Source of the DNA: Alphaproteobacteria bacterium
GTDB lineage: Bacteria; Pseudomonadota; Alphaproteobacteria; ATCC43930; Allostellaceae
Direction of reading: 5' to 3'
DNA length: 43,433 nt
NCBI GenBank assembly: GCA_020852355.1
Contig: JADZBA010000097.1
Location: 1 to 43,433, forward strand
This document shows positions 17,694 through 26,682 of this stretch, one piece after another. How positions within the stretch are numbered: position 1 is the first letter of the stretch; each line of letters opens with the position of its first letter. The position numbers and the translations under genes are program-made. The notes under the pieces are model-generated. The model saw only the letters and a list, made by a program, of their open reading frames with translations. It had not been told where the DNA came from and ran no database searches.

Positions 17694-18472
17694 GCGCACC
17701 GATCCTCGCAGCGACCGGCCTGACCAAGCGCTTCGGCGGCCTGCTCGCCGTCGACGGGGTCGACTTCGAGATCGCCCGCGGCGAGATCGTCGGCCTGATC
17801 GGCCCGAACGGCGCGGGCAAGACCACCTTCGTCGACCTGCTGACCGGCGTGCAGATGGCGACGTCCGGCAGCATACGGCTCGGCGAGCGCGACGCCACCC
17901 GCCTGTCGGCCCACGAGCGCAGCCGGCTCGGCCTCGCCCGCACCTTCCAGATTCCGCGACCCTTCCAGGACATGACGATCCTGGAGAACGTCATGGTCGG
18001 CGCGCTCTTCGGCGTCGGCGGCCGGGCGGTCGGCATGGAGGCGGCGCGCCGCCAGGCGACGGACGCCCTCGCGCGGGCCGGCCTCGGCGGGCTGGCCGAC
18101 CGGCGCACCGACATCCTCACCACCAGCGGGCGCAAGCGGCTGGAGATCGCCCGCTGCCTCGCCGCACAGCCCATGCTGCTGTTCCTCGACGAGCCCCTGG
18201 GCGGCCTCAACGCGACCGAGGTCAACGAGGCGCTCGACCTGATCCGCACGCTGCGCGACGGCGGCGTCACCATCGTCTTCATCGAGCACATCGTGCCCGC
18301 CGTGATGAGCGTCAGCGACCGCGTCTTCGTGCTCGCCGGCGGCCGCAAGCTGGCGGAGGGCAAGCCCGCCGAGATCCTCGCCGACGGCGCCGTCCGGCGC
18401 GCCTACCTGGGCGACGTCGGCGGCGCGGTCCGCCGCTATCGGCCGGCCGCGACGCCGGCGGGAGGCGCGTGA
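17690..18472 (+). CDS. ABC transporter ATP-binding protein (LivG-like)
   Basis: ILAATGLTKRFGGLLAVDGVDFEIARGEIVGLIGPNGAGKTTFVDLLTG; LivG pattern; ATGA overlap. Confidence 0.92.
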   Translation: MSAPILAATGLTKRFGGLLAVDGVDFEIARGEIVGLIGPNGAGKTTFVDLLTGVQMATSGSIRLGERDATRLSAHERSRLGLARTFQIPRPFQDMTILENVMVGALFGVGGRAVGMEAARRQATDALARAGLGGLADRRTDILTTSGRKRLEIARCLAAQPMLLFLDEPLGGLNATEVNEALDLIRTLRDGGVTIVFIEHIVPAVMSVSDRVFVLAGGRKLAEGKPAEILADGAVRRAYLGDVGGAVRRYRPAATPAGGA

Positions 18473-19242
18473 TGCACGGCACGCTGCCCCGGCCCGCCGG
18501 CCCGGCGGCGCCCGGCGCCACCGACGGCCCCGTGCTGGATGTCGCCGGCCTGTCGGGCGGCTACGGCCCGGTCGAGGTGCTGCGGGACGTCGCCTTCTCG
18601 GTCCGGGCGGGCGAGATGCTGGCGGTCGTCGGCGCCAACGGTGCCGGCAAGACGACGCTGCTGCGGACGATCTCCGGCCTGCTGGTGCCGCGCGCCGGCG
18701 CGATCCGCTTCGCCGGCCGCGACATCGCCGGGCACAGCCCGTCGGAGATCGTGCGCATGGGCGTCGCCCACGCGCCGGAGGGACGGCGGCTCTTTGCCGG
18801 CATGACGGTCGAAGAGAATCTCCGCCTCGGCGCCTACGCCCGCCGGGACAAGTCGCGCCCGTCGATCGCCGCGTCGATCGACCGCGTCTTCGCCCACTTC
18901 CCGCGCCTGCGCGAACGGCGCCGCCAGCTCGCGGGCACGCTCTCCGGCGGCGAGCAGCAGATGTGCGCGATCGGCCGCGCCCTGATGGCCGAGCCGCGCC
19001 TGCTGATGATCGACGAGCTCTCGCTCGGTCTCGCCCCGCTGATCGTCGAGGAGCTCGTCCACATCCTGCACGCGATCAACGCCGCCGGCACGACGGTCCT
19101 GCTGGTCGAGCAGGACGTCGCCGTGGCGCTCGGCGTCTGCAGCCGCGCCGTCGTGCTGCAGACCGGCCGCGTCGTCCTGACCGGCGACGCCGCCGCACTC
19201 CTCGACGACGCGGACATCATCAAGAGCTACCTAGGAGGGTGA
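18472..19242 (+). CDS. ABC transporter ATP-binding protein (LivF-like)
   Basis: VLDVAGLSGGYGPVEVLRDVAFSVRAGEMLAVVGANGAGKTTLLRTISGL...MGVAHAPEGRRLFAGMTVEENLRLGAY; LivF pattern. Confidence 0.92.
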   Translation: MHGTLPRPAGPAAPGATDGPVLDVAGLSGGYGPVEVLRDVAFSVRAGEMLAVVGANGAGKTTLLRTISGLLVPRAGAIRFAGRDIAGHSPSEIVRMGVAHAPEGRRLFAGMTVEENLRLGAYARRDKSRPSIAASIDRVFAHFPRLRERRRQLAGTLSGGEQQMCAIGRALMAEPRLLMIDELSLGLAPLIVEELVHILHAINAAGTTVLLVEQDVAVALGVCSRAVVLQTGRVVLTGDAAALLDDADIIKSYLGG

Positions 19243-19243
19243 C

Positions 19244-20494
19244 ATGGTGGGGAGCGTTAGCAGAAGGACGCTGGTCAAGCTCGCGGGGGCGGGGGCGGCC
19301 CTGTCGGCCGCGCGCGTCATCGGGGCGCCGGCGGTATGGGGCCAGGGTACCGCGGGCACCATCAAGCTCGCGTCGGTCACCAGCCTGAGCGGCGGCTTCG
19401 CGCGCTACGGCCAGGAGCTGGAGCGCGGCATCGACATCGCGCTCGACAAGATCAACGCCAAGGGCGTGAAGATCGGCGACCGCACCTACACGATCAAGAA
19501 GGAGACCTTCGACGACAAGACCGACGCCGGCACCTCGGCGCGGCTGGTCGAGAAGGCGGTGACCAGCGACAAGGCGAACATGGTGCTGGCCGGCCTCGGG
19601 AGCGTCATCGTCAAGGCCTCGATCCCCGTCGCCCAGCGCCTGCAGTTCCCGATGATGACCCATTGGGCGCAGATCGACGGCGTCTTCGCCGGCCAGAAGG
19701 GCAACCCGTACATGTACGGGGCGATGCCGCCCTTCAGCTACTACTACACGCGCATCTCCGAGATGGCCGCGAAGTTCGACGGCCCGAAGGTGACCAAGGC
19801 CGCGATGATCACCCCCAACGACGAGCTCGGCGTGTTCACCTCGCGCGACTACTTTCCCAAGGACCTCAAGGCGGCGGGCATCCAGCTCGCCGGCGTCGAG
19901 TTCTTCCCGCCGCGCACCCAGGAGTACGGCGCGGCGCTGGAACGGATCAGTCGGCTCAAGGCCGAGATGCTGGTGATCAACTGCTACACGCCGGAGATCA
20001 TCGGCGTCTTCAAGGAGATGCTGGCGATCGGCTACTTCCCGCCGGTGATCGTCGTCGAGGCGCCGACCAACCTGTTCGAGAGCCTGGGCGACGCCATCAA
20101 CGGCGTCTTCGTCCCGGCCTTCTGGGACCCGAGCCTCGACAAGACCAAGGACGAGTTCATCGGCACGAGCCGCGACTTCGCGGCGGCCTACAAGGCCAAG
20201 CACAATGCCGATCCGCCGGACTTCGTCGCCGCCTGCGGCGCCAACAACGTCGTGATCTACGCGCGCGCCATGATGGCGGCCGGCTCGATCGACGATCCCG
20301 TCGCGATCAACAAGGCGTTCAAGGCGATCGACGGCGAGACCTTCTTCTCGGGCATCAAGTTCGGCGACGACGGCCTGAACCAGAAGGGCGTCTGCTACCC
20401 GGCACAGTTCCAGAAGGGCAAGGCGACGCTGGTGTATCCGCCGGAGGTGCGGGTCGCGGCACCGATCCATCCCTATCCCGGCTTCAAGAAGTAG
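19244..20494 (+). CDS. ABC transporter substrate-binding protein (LivK-like), Tat-like signal
   Basis: SRRTLVKLAGAGAALSAARVIGAPAVWGQGTAGTIKLASVTSLSGGFARYGQELERGIDIALDKINAKG. Confidence 0.92.
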   Translation: MVGSVSRRTLVKLAGAGAALSAARVIGAPAVWGQGTAGTIKLASVTSLSGGFARYGQELERGIDIALDKINAKGVKIGDRTYTIKKETFDDKTDAGTSARLVEKAVTSDKANMVLAGLGSVIVKASIPVAQRLQFPMMTHWAQIDGVFAGQKGNPYMYGAMPPFSYYYTRISEMAAKFDGPKVTKAAMITPNDELGVFTSRDYFPKDLKAAGIQLAGVEFFPPRTQEYGAALERISRLKAEMLVINCYTPEIIGVFKEMLAIGYFPPVIVVEAPTNLFESLGDAINGVFVPAFWDPSLDKTKDEFIGTSRDFAAAYKAKHNADPPDFVAACGANNVVIYARAMMAAGSIDDPVAINKAFKAIDGETFFSGIKFGDDGLNQKGVCYPAQFQKGKATLVYPPEVRVAAPIHPYPGFKK

Positions 20495-20508
20495 CGAGGT
20501 GCGCCGCG

Positions 20509-20533
20509 CGCCCGCGCCGCGAGGGCGCGGGCG
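20509..20533 (+). terminator. intra-operon hairpin after the substrate-binding protein gene
   Basis: 10-bp perfect stem CGCCCGCGCC / GGCGCGGGCG with a 5-nt loop, between the binding-protein stop and the Rieske start. Confidence 0.5.
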
Positions 20534-20571
20534 AGCGGCCGCCTGACGATTGCCAACGACGGAGACGAGAG

Positions 20572-21738
20572 ATGCGGGCGACAGTTGCGGCGGCGGCGGA
20601 ATCGGTCGGCGACCTCTCGCGCGTGCGCCGCCCCATCGAGCATGCGTGGCATGCGCCGGGCACCATCTACCACTCGCCCGAGCTGTACCGGCTGGAGATC
20701 GAGCGGTACTTCCGCACCGACTGGCTCTTCGTCGGGCGCGTCGAGGAGCTGAGCCAGCCGGGCGACTTCCTCACCATGCGCATCGCCGGCGAGCCGATCG
20801 TCGTCGCCCACGACAAGGACGGCAACCTCAACGCCTTCTACAACATGTGCGTCCATCGCGGCGTCGAGGTCGCCTACGGCTGCGGCAACGCGAAGTCCTT
20901 CAAGTGCCCCTACCATGGCTGGGTCTACGACCTCGCCGGCAACCTCACCGGCGCCGCCTACATGAAGGAGAGTCCCGGGTTCGAGATCGGTGCGGAGCGG
21001 ATGCGGCCGCTGCGCCTCGGCGTCTGGCGCAAGAACATCTTCGTCACCTTCAACGACCAGGCGCCGCCGCTCGAGACGTTCATCGCGGAGTGGGAGAAGG
21101 ATTTCGGCTTCCTCGGCTGGGAACGCTGCCGGCTCGGCAACAAGATCGAGCTGGAGTTCGCCTGCAACTGGAAGTTCGTCCACGAGAATCTGATGGACTT
21201 CTACCATGTGGGCGTACTGCACGCGAAGACGTTCGGCTCCAAGTTCTCGTGGACCGACAACGGCATCCTGCTGAAGGAAGGTGGCGGCCTGTCGATCTTC
21301 TACAACGCGGCCCCGCCGACGCCGGGCGGCGAGCCGCTGCTCGGCAAGATGCCGTGGATGGAGGACCGGCCCCACAGCTTCGCCTGCACCGGCTACCTGC
21401 CACCCAACCTCACGATGTTCGGCCGCATCGACTGCGTCCGGCCGATGGTGACGTGGCCCCTGTCGGAGGGCCGCTCGCGCACCGTGATCTACCACCTCTT
21501 CCCCGAGGAGTTCTTCGCGCGTCCGGACTTCGAGGAGAAGCTCAAGATCTATCGCGAGTACCAGATCCTCGTCCTGGAGGAGGACCGCACGATGATCGAA
21601 TCCATGCAGCAGGCGATGGGCTCGCCCACCTACAAGCCCGGCCGCATGTCGGTGCTGGAGAAGCCGCTCCATCATTTCCTCAACGGCCATCTCGACCGGC
21701 TGTTCGGCCGGAACGATCGCCAGGAGGCCGCGGAATGA
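20572..21738 (+). CDS. Rieske [2Fe-2S] aromatic ring-hydroxylating oxygenase alpha subunit
   Basis: Rieske CVHRG...CPYHGW; mononuclear-iron ENLMDFYHVGVLH (D-x2-H-x4-H). Confidence 0.9.
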   Translation: MRATVAAAAESVGDLSRVRRPIEHAWHAPGTIYHSPELYRLEIERYFRTDWLFVGRVEELSQPGDFLTMRIAGEPIVVAHDKDGNLNAFYNMCVHRGVEVAYGCGNAKSFKCPYHGWVYDLAGNLTGAAYMKESPGFEIGAERMRPLRLGVWRKNIFVTFNDQAPPLETFIAEWEKDFGFLGWERCRLGNKIELEFACNWKFVHENLMDFYHVGVLHAKTFGSKFSWTDNGILLKEGGGLSIFYNAAPPTPGGEPLLGKMPWMEDRPHSFACTGYLPPNLTMFGRIDCVRPMVTWPLSEGRSRTVIYHLFPEEFFARPDFEEKLKIYREYQILVLEEDRTMIESMQQAMGSPTYKPGRMSVLEKPLHHFLNGHLDRLFGRNDRQEAAE

Positions 21739-22772
21739 CGATGACCATCACCCCCGAGATCGCGGTCGGCGCCGACGTGCTGACGCGCGACTTCATGGCG
21801 GTCCGGCGCGGCGAGTCCGTACTGATCACCGTGGACACCGCGACCGACCCCCTGGCCGGGCAGGCGGTGATGAACGCCGCCGCGGTGCTCGGCGCCAAGC
21901 CGATGCTGCTCGTCGTCCCGCAGCTGCCCTACCAGGGCGCGCTGGCCGATCCCTATGTCGGCGCGCCGCTCGCCGCGGCCGCCGTCAGCGCCGACGTCTG
22001 GATCGATCTGACGTTCCCCTACCTCGCGGGATCGCACGTCCACGACGAGGCGATGAAGACGAAGAAGGTGCGCTACCTGCTGGGCGGCGACATGGGTGCG
22101 GGCGGCATCGCCCGCCTTTTCGGCAAGGTCGACCTCGACCGCCACTACGCCGTGCAGAAGGCCTTCGACGAGATCGTGCACGGCGCGGTCGGCCGCACGG
22201 TGCGCATCACCAACGAGGCCGGCAGCGACGTCTCCTTCGCGCTGGCCAAGCCCGGCTTCATCAAGCCGCGGCGCGCCGACGGCCCGGGGATGTATCTCGT
22301 GCCCGGCGCCTGCACGATGTTCCCGGAGCTGGAGACGGTGCGCGGCACGATCAACGTGGCGGCCGCCTTCCACGAGTACTACACGCCGCTGCGCACCCCC
22401 CTCGCCTTCGACGTCGCCGGGCGCATCCGCACGGTCGACGGCGGCGGCGGCGAGCGGCCGATCATGGAGCGCGCCCTGCGCCGGGCGGCCGGCGGCGAGT
22501 ACGGCTACGTCATCCACTTCACCCACGGCATCCATCCCGCCGCGCGGGTGACCGGGAAGTCGTTCATCGAGGACATGCGCGCGACCGGCAACGACGCGGT
22601 CGGCTTCGGCATACCCTGGTGGCTGCCGGGCGGCGGCGAGAACCATCCCGACTGCGTCCTCACCATGCAGTCGGTCTGGATCGACGGGATCCAGGTCGCC
22701 GACCGCGGCCGCATCGTCGGCCCCGACCGGCTCGCCCGCCTGTCGGAGGAACTCGTGCCGCTCGCCGCCTGA
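21735..22772 (+). CDS. M29 aminopeptidase-like / 2,5-dihydroxypyridine 5,6-dioxygenase (NicX)-like metalloprotein
   Basis: 345 aa; LTRDFMAVRRGESVLITVDTATDPLAGQAVMNAAAVLGAKPMLLVVP...YVIHFTHGIHPAARVTGKSF...GGGENHPDCVLTMQSVWIDG: M29/NicX-like fold signature with His and H-x-D candidate ligands; ATGA overlap with the Rieske gene. Confidence 0.65.
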   Translation: MTMTITPEIAVGADVLTRDFMAVRRGESVLITVDTATDPLAGQAVMNAAAVLGAKPMLLVVPQLPYQGALADPYVGAPLAAAAVSADVWIDLTFPYLAGSHVHDEAMKTKKVRYLLGGDMGAGGIARLFGKVDLDRHYAVQKAFDEIVHGAVGRTVRITNEAGSDVSFALAKPGFIKPRRADGPGMYLVPGACTMFPELETVRGTINVAAAFHEYYTPLRTPLAFDVAGRIRTVDGGGGERPIMERALRRAAGGEYGYVIHFTHGIHPAARVTGKSFIEDMRATGNDAVGFGIPWWLPGGGENHPDCVLTMQSVWIDGIQVADRGRIVGPDRLARLSEELVPLAA

Positions 22773-22804
22773 GACGGCGCCTGGACCGGGAGGGAGAGGA
22801 ACGC

Positions 22805-23668
22805 ATGAAGCCGGCGCCGTTCAAGCTGGTCGCCCCGCGCAGCCGCGAGGAAGCGCTCGCCGCCCTTGCCGAGCACGACGGCGACGCCCGCGTGCTCGCC
22901 GGCGGGCAGAGCCTGGTGCCGTTGATGAACATGCGGGTCGTCCAGCCCGGCGTGCTCGTCAGCATCAACGGTTGCCGCGACCTCGACTACATCCGGCTGG
23001 AGGACGACCGCATCGTCTGCGGCGCGCTCGCCCGCCAGGCGGCGGCGGAGGAATCCGACCTCGTCCGCCGGCGCTGCCCCCTCCTCGCCGACGCCGCGCC
23101 GTGGATCGGCGGCATGGCGAACCGCAACCGCGGCACGGTGTGCGGCAGCCTCGCGCATTCCGACCCGCTGGCCGAGCTGCCCGCCGTGGCGGTGGCGACC
23201 GACGCCGAGATCGTGCTCGCCAGCCGCGACGGCAGGCGCACTCTGGCCGCGACGGACTTCTTCGTCGGCGAGCTGGCGACCGCGATCCGACCCGGCGAGA
23301 TGGTCGAGGCGGCGCGCTTCGCCACGGCCTGGTCGGGCGAGCGCACGGCGTTCCTGGAGGTCAGCAACCGGCAGCACGCGTTCGCCGTCGCCGGCGTCGC
23401 GGTCCGCCTCGACCTCGCGCCGGACGGTCGCTGCCGCGACGTGCGGATCGCCGTCATGGGCGGCGGTCCGACGGCGATGCGGATCGAAGCCGGCGAGCGG
23501 GCGGTCGTCGGCACCACGATCGGCGTCGAGGCGGCACGCGCCGCCGCCGACGCGGTGGAGCGGGCGGTCGACCCGCCGACCGATATCCACGCCGACGCGG
23601 CCTACCGGCGCCGCGTGCTGGGCGTGCTCACCATGCGGGCGCTGCAGCAGGCGGCGGGAAGGAGCTGA
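22805..23668 (+). CDS. xanthine dehydrogenase family FAD-binding subunit (CoxM-like)
   Basis: FKLVAPRSREEALAALAEHDGDARVLAGGQSLVPLMNMRVVQPGVLVSI; IGGMANRNRGTVCGSLAHSDPLAELPAV. Confidence 0.93.
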   Translation: MKPAPFKLVAPRSREEALAALAEHDGDARVLAGGQSLVPLMNMRVVQPGVLVSINGCRDLDYIRLEDDRIVCGALARQAAAEESDLVRRRCPLLADAAPWIGGMANRNRGTVCGSLAHSDPLAELPAVAVATDAEIVLASRDGRRTLAATDFFVGELATAIRPGEMVEAARFATAWSGERTAFLEVSNRQHAFAVAGVAVRLDLAPDGRCRDVRIAVMGGGPTAMRIEAGERAVVGTTIGVEAARAAADAVERAVDPPTDIHADAAYRRRVLGVLTMRALQQAAGRS

Positions 23669-23670
23669 CG

Positions 23671-24168
23671 ATGGCGCGCGAACGGGTCGAGGTCAGCCTC
23701 ACCATCAACGGCCGCACCTATCGCGACCGGGTCGAGTCGCGGCTGCTGCTCTGCGACTTCATCCGCCATGTGGCGGGCCTCAAGGGCACCCATGTCGGCT
23801 GCGAGCACGGCGTGTGCGGCGCCTGCACGGTCCTGATCGACGGCAGGACGGCGCGGAGCTGCCTGCATTTCGCCGCCGCGGTCGAGGGCAGCGCGATCAC
23901 CACGGTCGAATCGCTGGCGACCGAGGCGGCGCTGCATCCGATCCAGCAGGCGTTCCACGAGAGCCACGCGCTGCAATGCGGCTACTGCACGCCGGGATTC
24001 CTCCTCACCACCGTCGAGCTGCTCGGGCGCAACGCCGCACCGACGACCGAGGAGATCCGCCAGGCGCTGACCAACAACATGTGCCGCTGCACCGGCTACG
24101 CGAACATCGTGAAGGCGGTCGGCGTCGCCGCCGCGGCGATGCGCGGCGACGGCGCGGCGAAGGCGTGA
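23671..24168 (+). CDS. xanthine dehydrogenase family [2Fe-2S] subunit (CoxS-like)
   Basis: GTHVGCEHGVCGACTVLIDGRTARSCL and LQCGYCTPGFLL...NNMCRCTGYANIVKAV. Confidence 0.95.
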   Translation: MARERVEVSLTINGRTYRDRVESRLLLCDFIRHVAGLKGTHVGCEHGVCGACTVLIDGRTARSCLHFAAAVEGSAITTVESLATEAALHPIQQAFHESHALQCGYCTPGFLLTTVELLGRNAAPTTEEIRQALTNNMCRCTGYANIVKAVGVAAAAMRGDGAAKA

Positions 24169-24175
24169 GGGCGAC

Positions 24176-26551
24176 ATGACCGAGGCGCTGCACACCGGTT
24201 ACATCGGCAGGGACATCCTGCGGCGGGAGGATTCCTACCTGCTGCGCGGCCAGGGCAAATTCGTCGACGACCTGCCGGAGCCCCGGGACACGATCTATCT
24301 CGGCTTCGTCATGAGCCCGTACGCGCATGCGCGCATCCGCTCGATCGACGCGAGCCGCGCCCGGGCGTTGGACGGCGTCATCGACGTGCTGACCGGCGAG
24401 GACCTGGCCGAACTGACCGACCCGATCGTCACCGAGATCGACTTCCCCGGCTACATCCGCCACGGCCGGCCGGTGCTGGCGCTGGGGAAGGTCCGCTTCG
24501 TGGGCGAGCAGGTGGCGGTCGTGCTGGCCGAGGACCGCTACATCGCCCAGGACGCGGTCGACCTGGTCGAGGTCGAGTACGAGCCGCTGCCGGTCGCCGC
24601 CGACCTGGAGACAGCCCATCTCGACGGCGCGCCGCAGGTCCACGACCACATCCCGAACAACACCATCTTCAGCGCCAGGTTCGAGACCAAGGGCTTCGAT
24701 CCCGCGCCGGCGGCGGCGACGCACAGCATCCGCGAGCGCTTCCGCAGCGGTCGCGTCGCCGGCGTCCCGCTGGAGCCGCGCGGCTGCCTGGCGATGCCCG
24801 ACCACACGGCGGACGCGATCGTCTTCTATTCCTCGACCCAGGTGCCGCACATCCTGCGCACCGCGCTCGGCAAGCACATCAAGGGCGCCAGCGAATCGAA
24901 GATCCGCGTGATCGTGCCGGAGGTCGGCGGCGGCTTCGGCACCAAGGCGCAGATCTACACCGAGGAGGTCGTGGCCGCGGCACTGGCCCTCAAGCTGCGG
25001 CGCGCGGTCAAGTGGATCCAGGACCGCCGCGAGGAGCTGCTGACCAGCATCCACGCCCGCGACCATCTCTACGAGGTCGAGGCGGGCTTCGACGGGCAGG
25101 GCGTGATCCACATGCTGCGGGTGCGCCTGCACACCAACGCCGGCGCCTATTCGAGCCTGCCCTTCGGCTGCACGCTGGAGCCGACCGGCGGCGCCCGCAT
25201 GATCGTCGGCCCCTATCGCATCCGGAACTACGCCTACCAGGCCTACGCGATCGCGACCCACACCTGTCCGTCCGGCGCCTATCGCGGCGTGGCGCAGCCG
25301 ACCTGCTTCCTCACCATCGAAGGCGTCATGGACCGCATCGGGCGGCAGCTCGGGATCGACCCGGCCGAGGTGCGCCTGCGCAACATGATCCAGCCCGAGG
25401 AGATGCCCTGGGTGAACGCGGTCGGCGTGCGCTACGACACCGGCAGCTACGTCGCCTCGCTGAAGCGCGCGATGGAGATGATCGGCTACGCCGGCTTCCG
25501 CGCGCGCCAGCCGGCCGACCGCCTGGCGGACGGCAAGTACCGGGGCATCGGCATCTGCAGCTTCACCGAGATCTCCGGCACCGGCGCGCCGGGCTGGCGC
25601 GCCCGCGGCCTGATCCGCATGCCGGGCTTCGACAGCGCGCTGATCAAGATCGAGCCGACCGGCAAGGTCACCGCCTACATCAGCCACGCCAACGCCGGCC
25701 AGGCGCACTACACGACCTTCGCCCAGGTGGTGGCCGACGCCGTCGGCGCCGACATCGCCGACGTCACGATCGTCGAGGGCGACACCGGGGCCACCCCCTA
25801 CGGCACCAACACCTTCGCCAGCCGCAGCGCGGTGACCGGCGGCGGCGCCATCCTGCGCGCCGGCCGCAAGGTGCGCGAAAAGATGCGGCGCATCGCCGGG
25901 CAGATGCTGGAGGCGGCCGCCGACGACATCGAGATCCGCGAGGGCTGGGCCGAGGTGCGCGGCGTGCCCGGCATGCGGGTCAGCCTGACGCAGATCGCCG
26001 AGACCGCCTACTCGATGAACAATCTCGGCCTGCCGCCCGGCGAGGACTATGGGCTGGAGGCGAGCGACTTCTACGACCCGCCGCTGGCCACCATGGCGAA
26101 CGCCGTGCACATCTGCACGGTCGCCGTCGATCCCGAAGACGGCCGCGTCAAGGTCGAGAACCATGTCGTGGTCCATGACTGCGGCCGGGTGATCAACCCC
26201 GTCATCGTCGACGGGCAGGTGCAGGGCGGCGCCGCCCAGGGCCTCGGCGAGGCGCTGATGGAGGAACTGGTCTACGACCGCGAGGGCCAGCTGCAGAACG
26301 CCAACCTGCTGGACTACCTGCTGCCGACCGCGCTCGACATGCCGGACATCCGGATCGAGCACATCGAATCCCCGACGATCGACGGCGAGGGCGGCTTCAA
26401 GGGCGTCGGCGAGGGCGGCCTGATCGGCGCGGTGCCGGCGATCGCCAATGCCGTCGCAGACGCGCTGGCTCCGCTCGGCTGCAACGTCAACCGCATCCCG
26501 CTGCGGCCGAGCTACGTGCTGGGGCTGATCCGCGCGGCGACCGGACGCTGA
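24176..26551 (+). CDS. xanthine dehydrogenase family molybdopterin-binding subunit (CoxL-like)
   Basis: YIGRDILRREDSYLLRGQGKFVDDLPEP; EVGGGFGTKAQIY; catalytic-Glu region GEGGFKGVGEGGLIGAVPAIANAVADAL; SGAYRGVAQP in the active-site loop. Confidence 0.94.
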   Translation: MTEALHTGYIGRDILRREDSYLLRGQGKFVDDLPEPRDTIYLGFVMSPYAHARIRSIDASRARALDGVIDVLTGEDLAELTDPIVTEIDFPGYIRHGRPVLALGKVRFVGEQVAVVLAEDRYIAQDAVDLVEVEYEPLPVAADLETAHLDGAPQVHDHIPNNTIFSARFETKGFDPAPAAATHSIRERFRSGRVAGVPLEPRGCLAMPDHTADAIVFYSSTQVPHILRTALGKHIKGASESKIRVIVPEVGGGFGTKAQIYTEEVVAAALALKLRRAVKWIQDRREELLTSIHARDHLYEVEAGFDGQGVIHMLRVRLHTNAGAYSSLPFGCTLEPTGGARMIVGPYRIRNYAYQAYAIATHTCPSGAYRGVAQPTCFLTIEGVMDRIGRQLGIDPAEVRLRNMIQPEEMPWVNAVGVRYDTGSYVASLKRAMEMIGYAGFRARQPADRLADGKYRGIGICSFTEISGTGAPGWRARGLIRMPGFDSALIKIEPTGKVTAYISHANAGQAHYTTFAQVVADAVGADIADVTIVEGDTGATPYGTNTFASRSAVTGGGAILRAGRKVREKMRRIAGQMLEAAADDIEIREGWAEVRGVPGMRVSLTQIAETAYSMNNLGLPPGEDYGLEASDFYDPPLATMANAVHICTVAVDPEDGRVKVENHVVVHDCGRVINPVIVDGQVQGGAAQGLGEALMEELVYDREGQLQNANLLDYLLPTALDMPDIRIEHIESPTIDGEGGFKGVGEGGLIGAVPAIANAVADALAPLGCNVNRIPLRPSYVLGLIRAATGR

Positions 26552-26578
26552 GCGCGAAAGTCCTCGGCGAATCGCGCG

Positions 26579-26606
26579 TTGACAACGATCGGCACATCGA
26601 GACAAT
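26579..26606 (+). promoter_or_regulatory. possible sigma70-type promoter upstream of the aap-type operon
   Basis: TTGACA-N16-GACAAT (4/6 match to TATAAT), about 77 nt upstream of the aapJ-like ATG. Confidence 0.3.
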
Positions 26607-26682
26607 CGGATCCGTCGGTCTTTGCCTTCCACGCCGTGCGCCATGCCGCTGCGGCGTCCATCCAAGCCGGTAGGACCAAAAA

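Noticed and set aside
23671-26551. Aerobic CO dehydrogenase (coxMSL) identity
   Set aside because: The gene order is CODH-like but the active-site loop reads AYRGVAQP rather than the CODH form I AYxCSFR, and no cox accessory genes (coxD/E/F/G) are visible.
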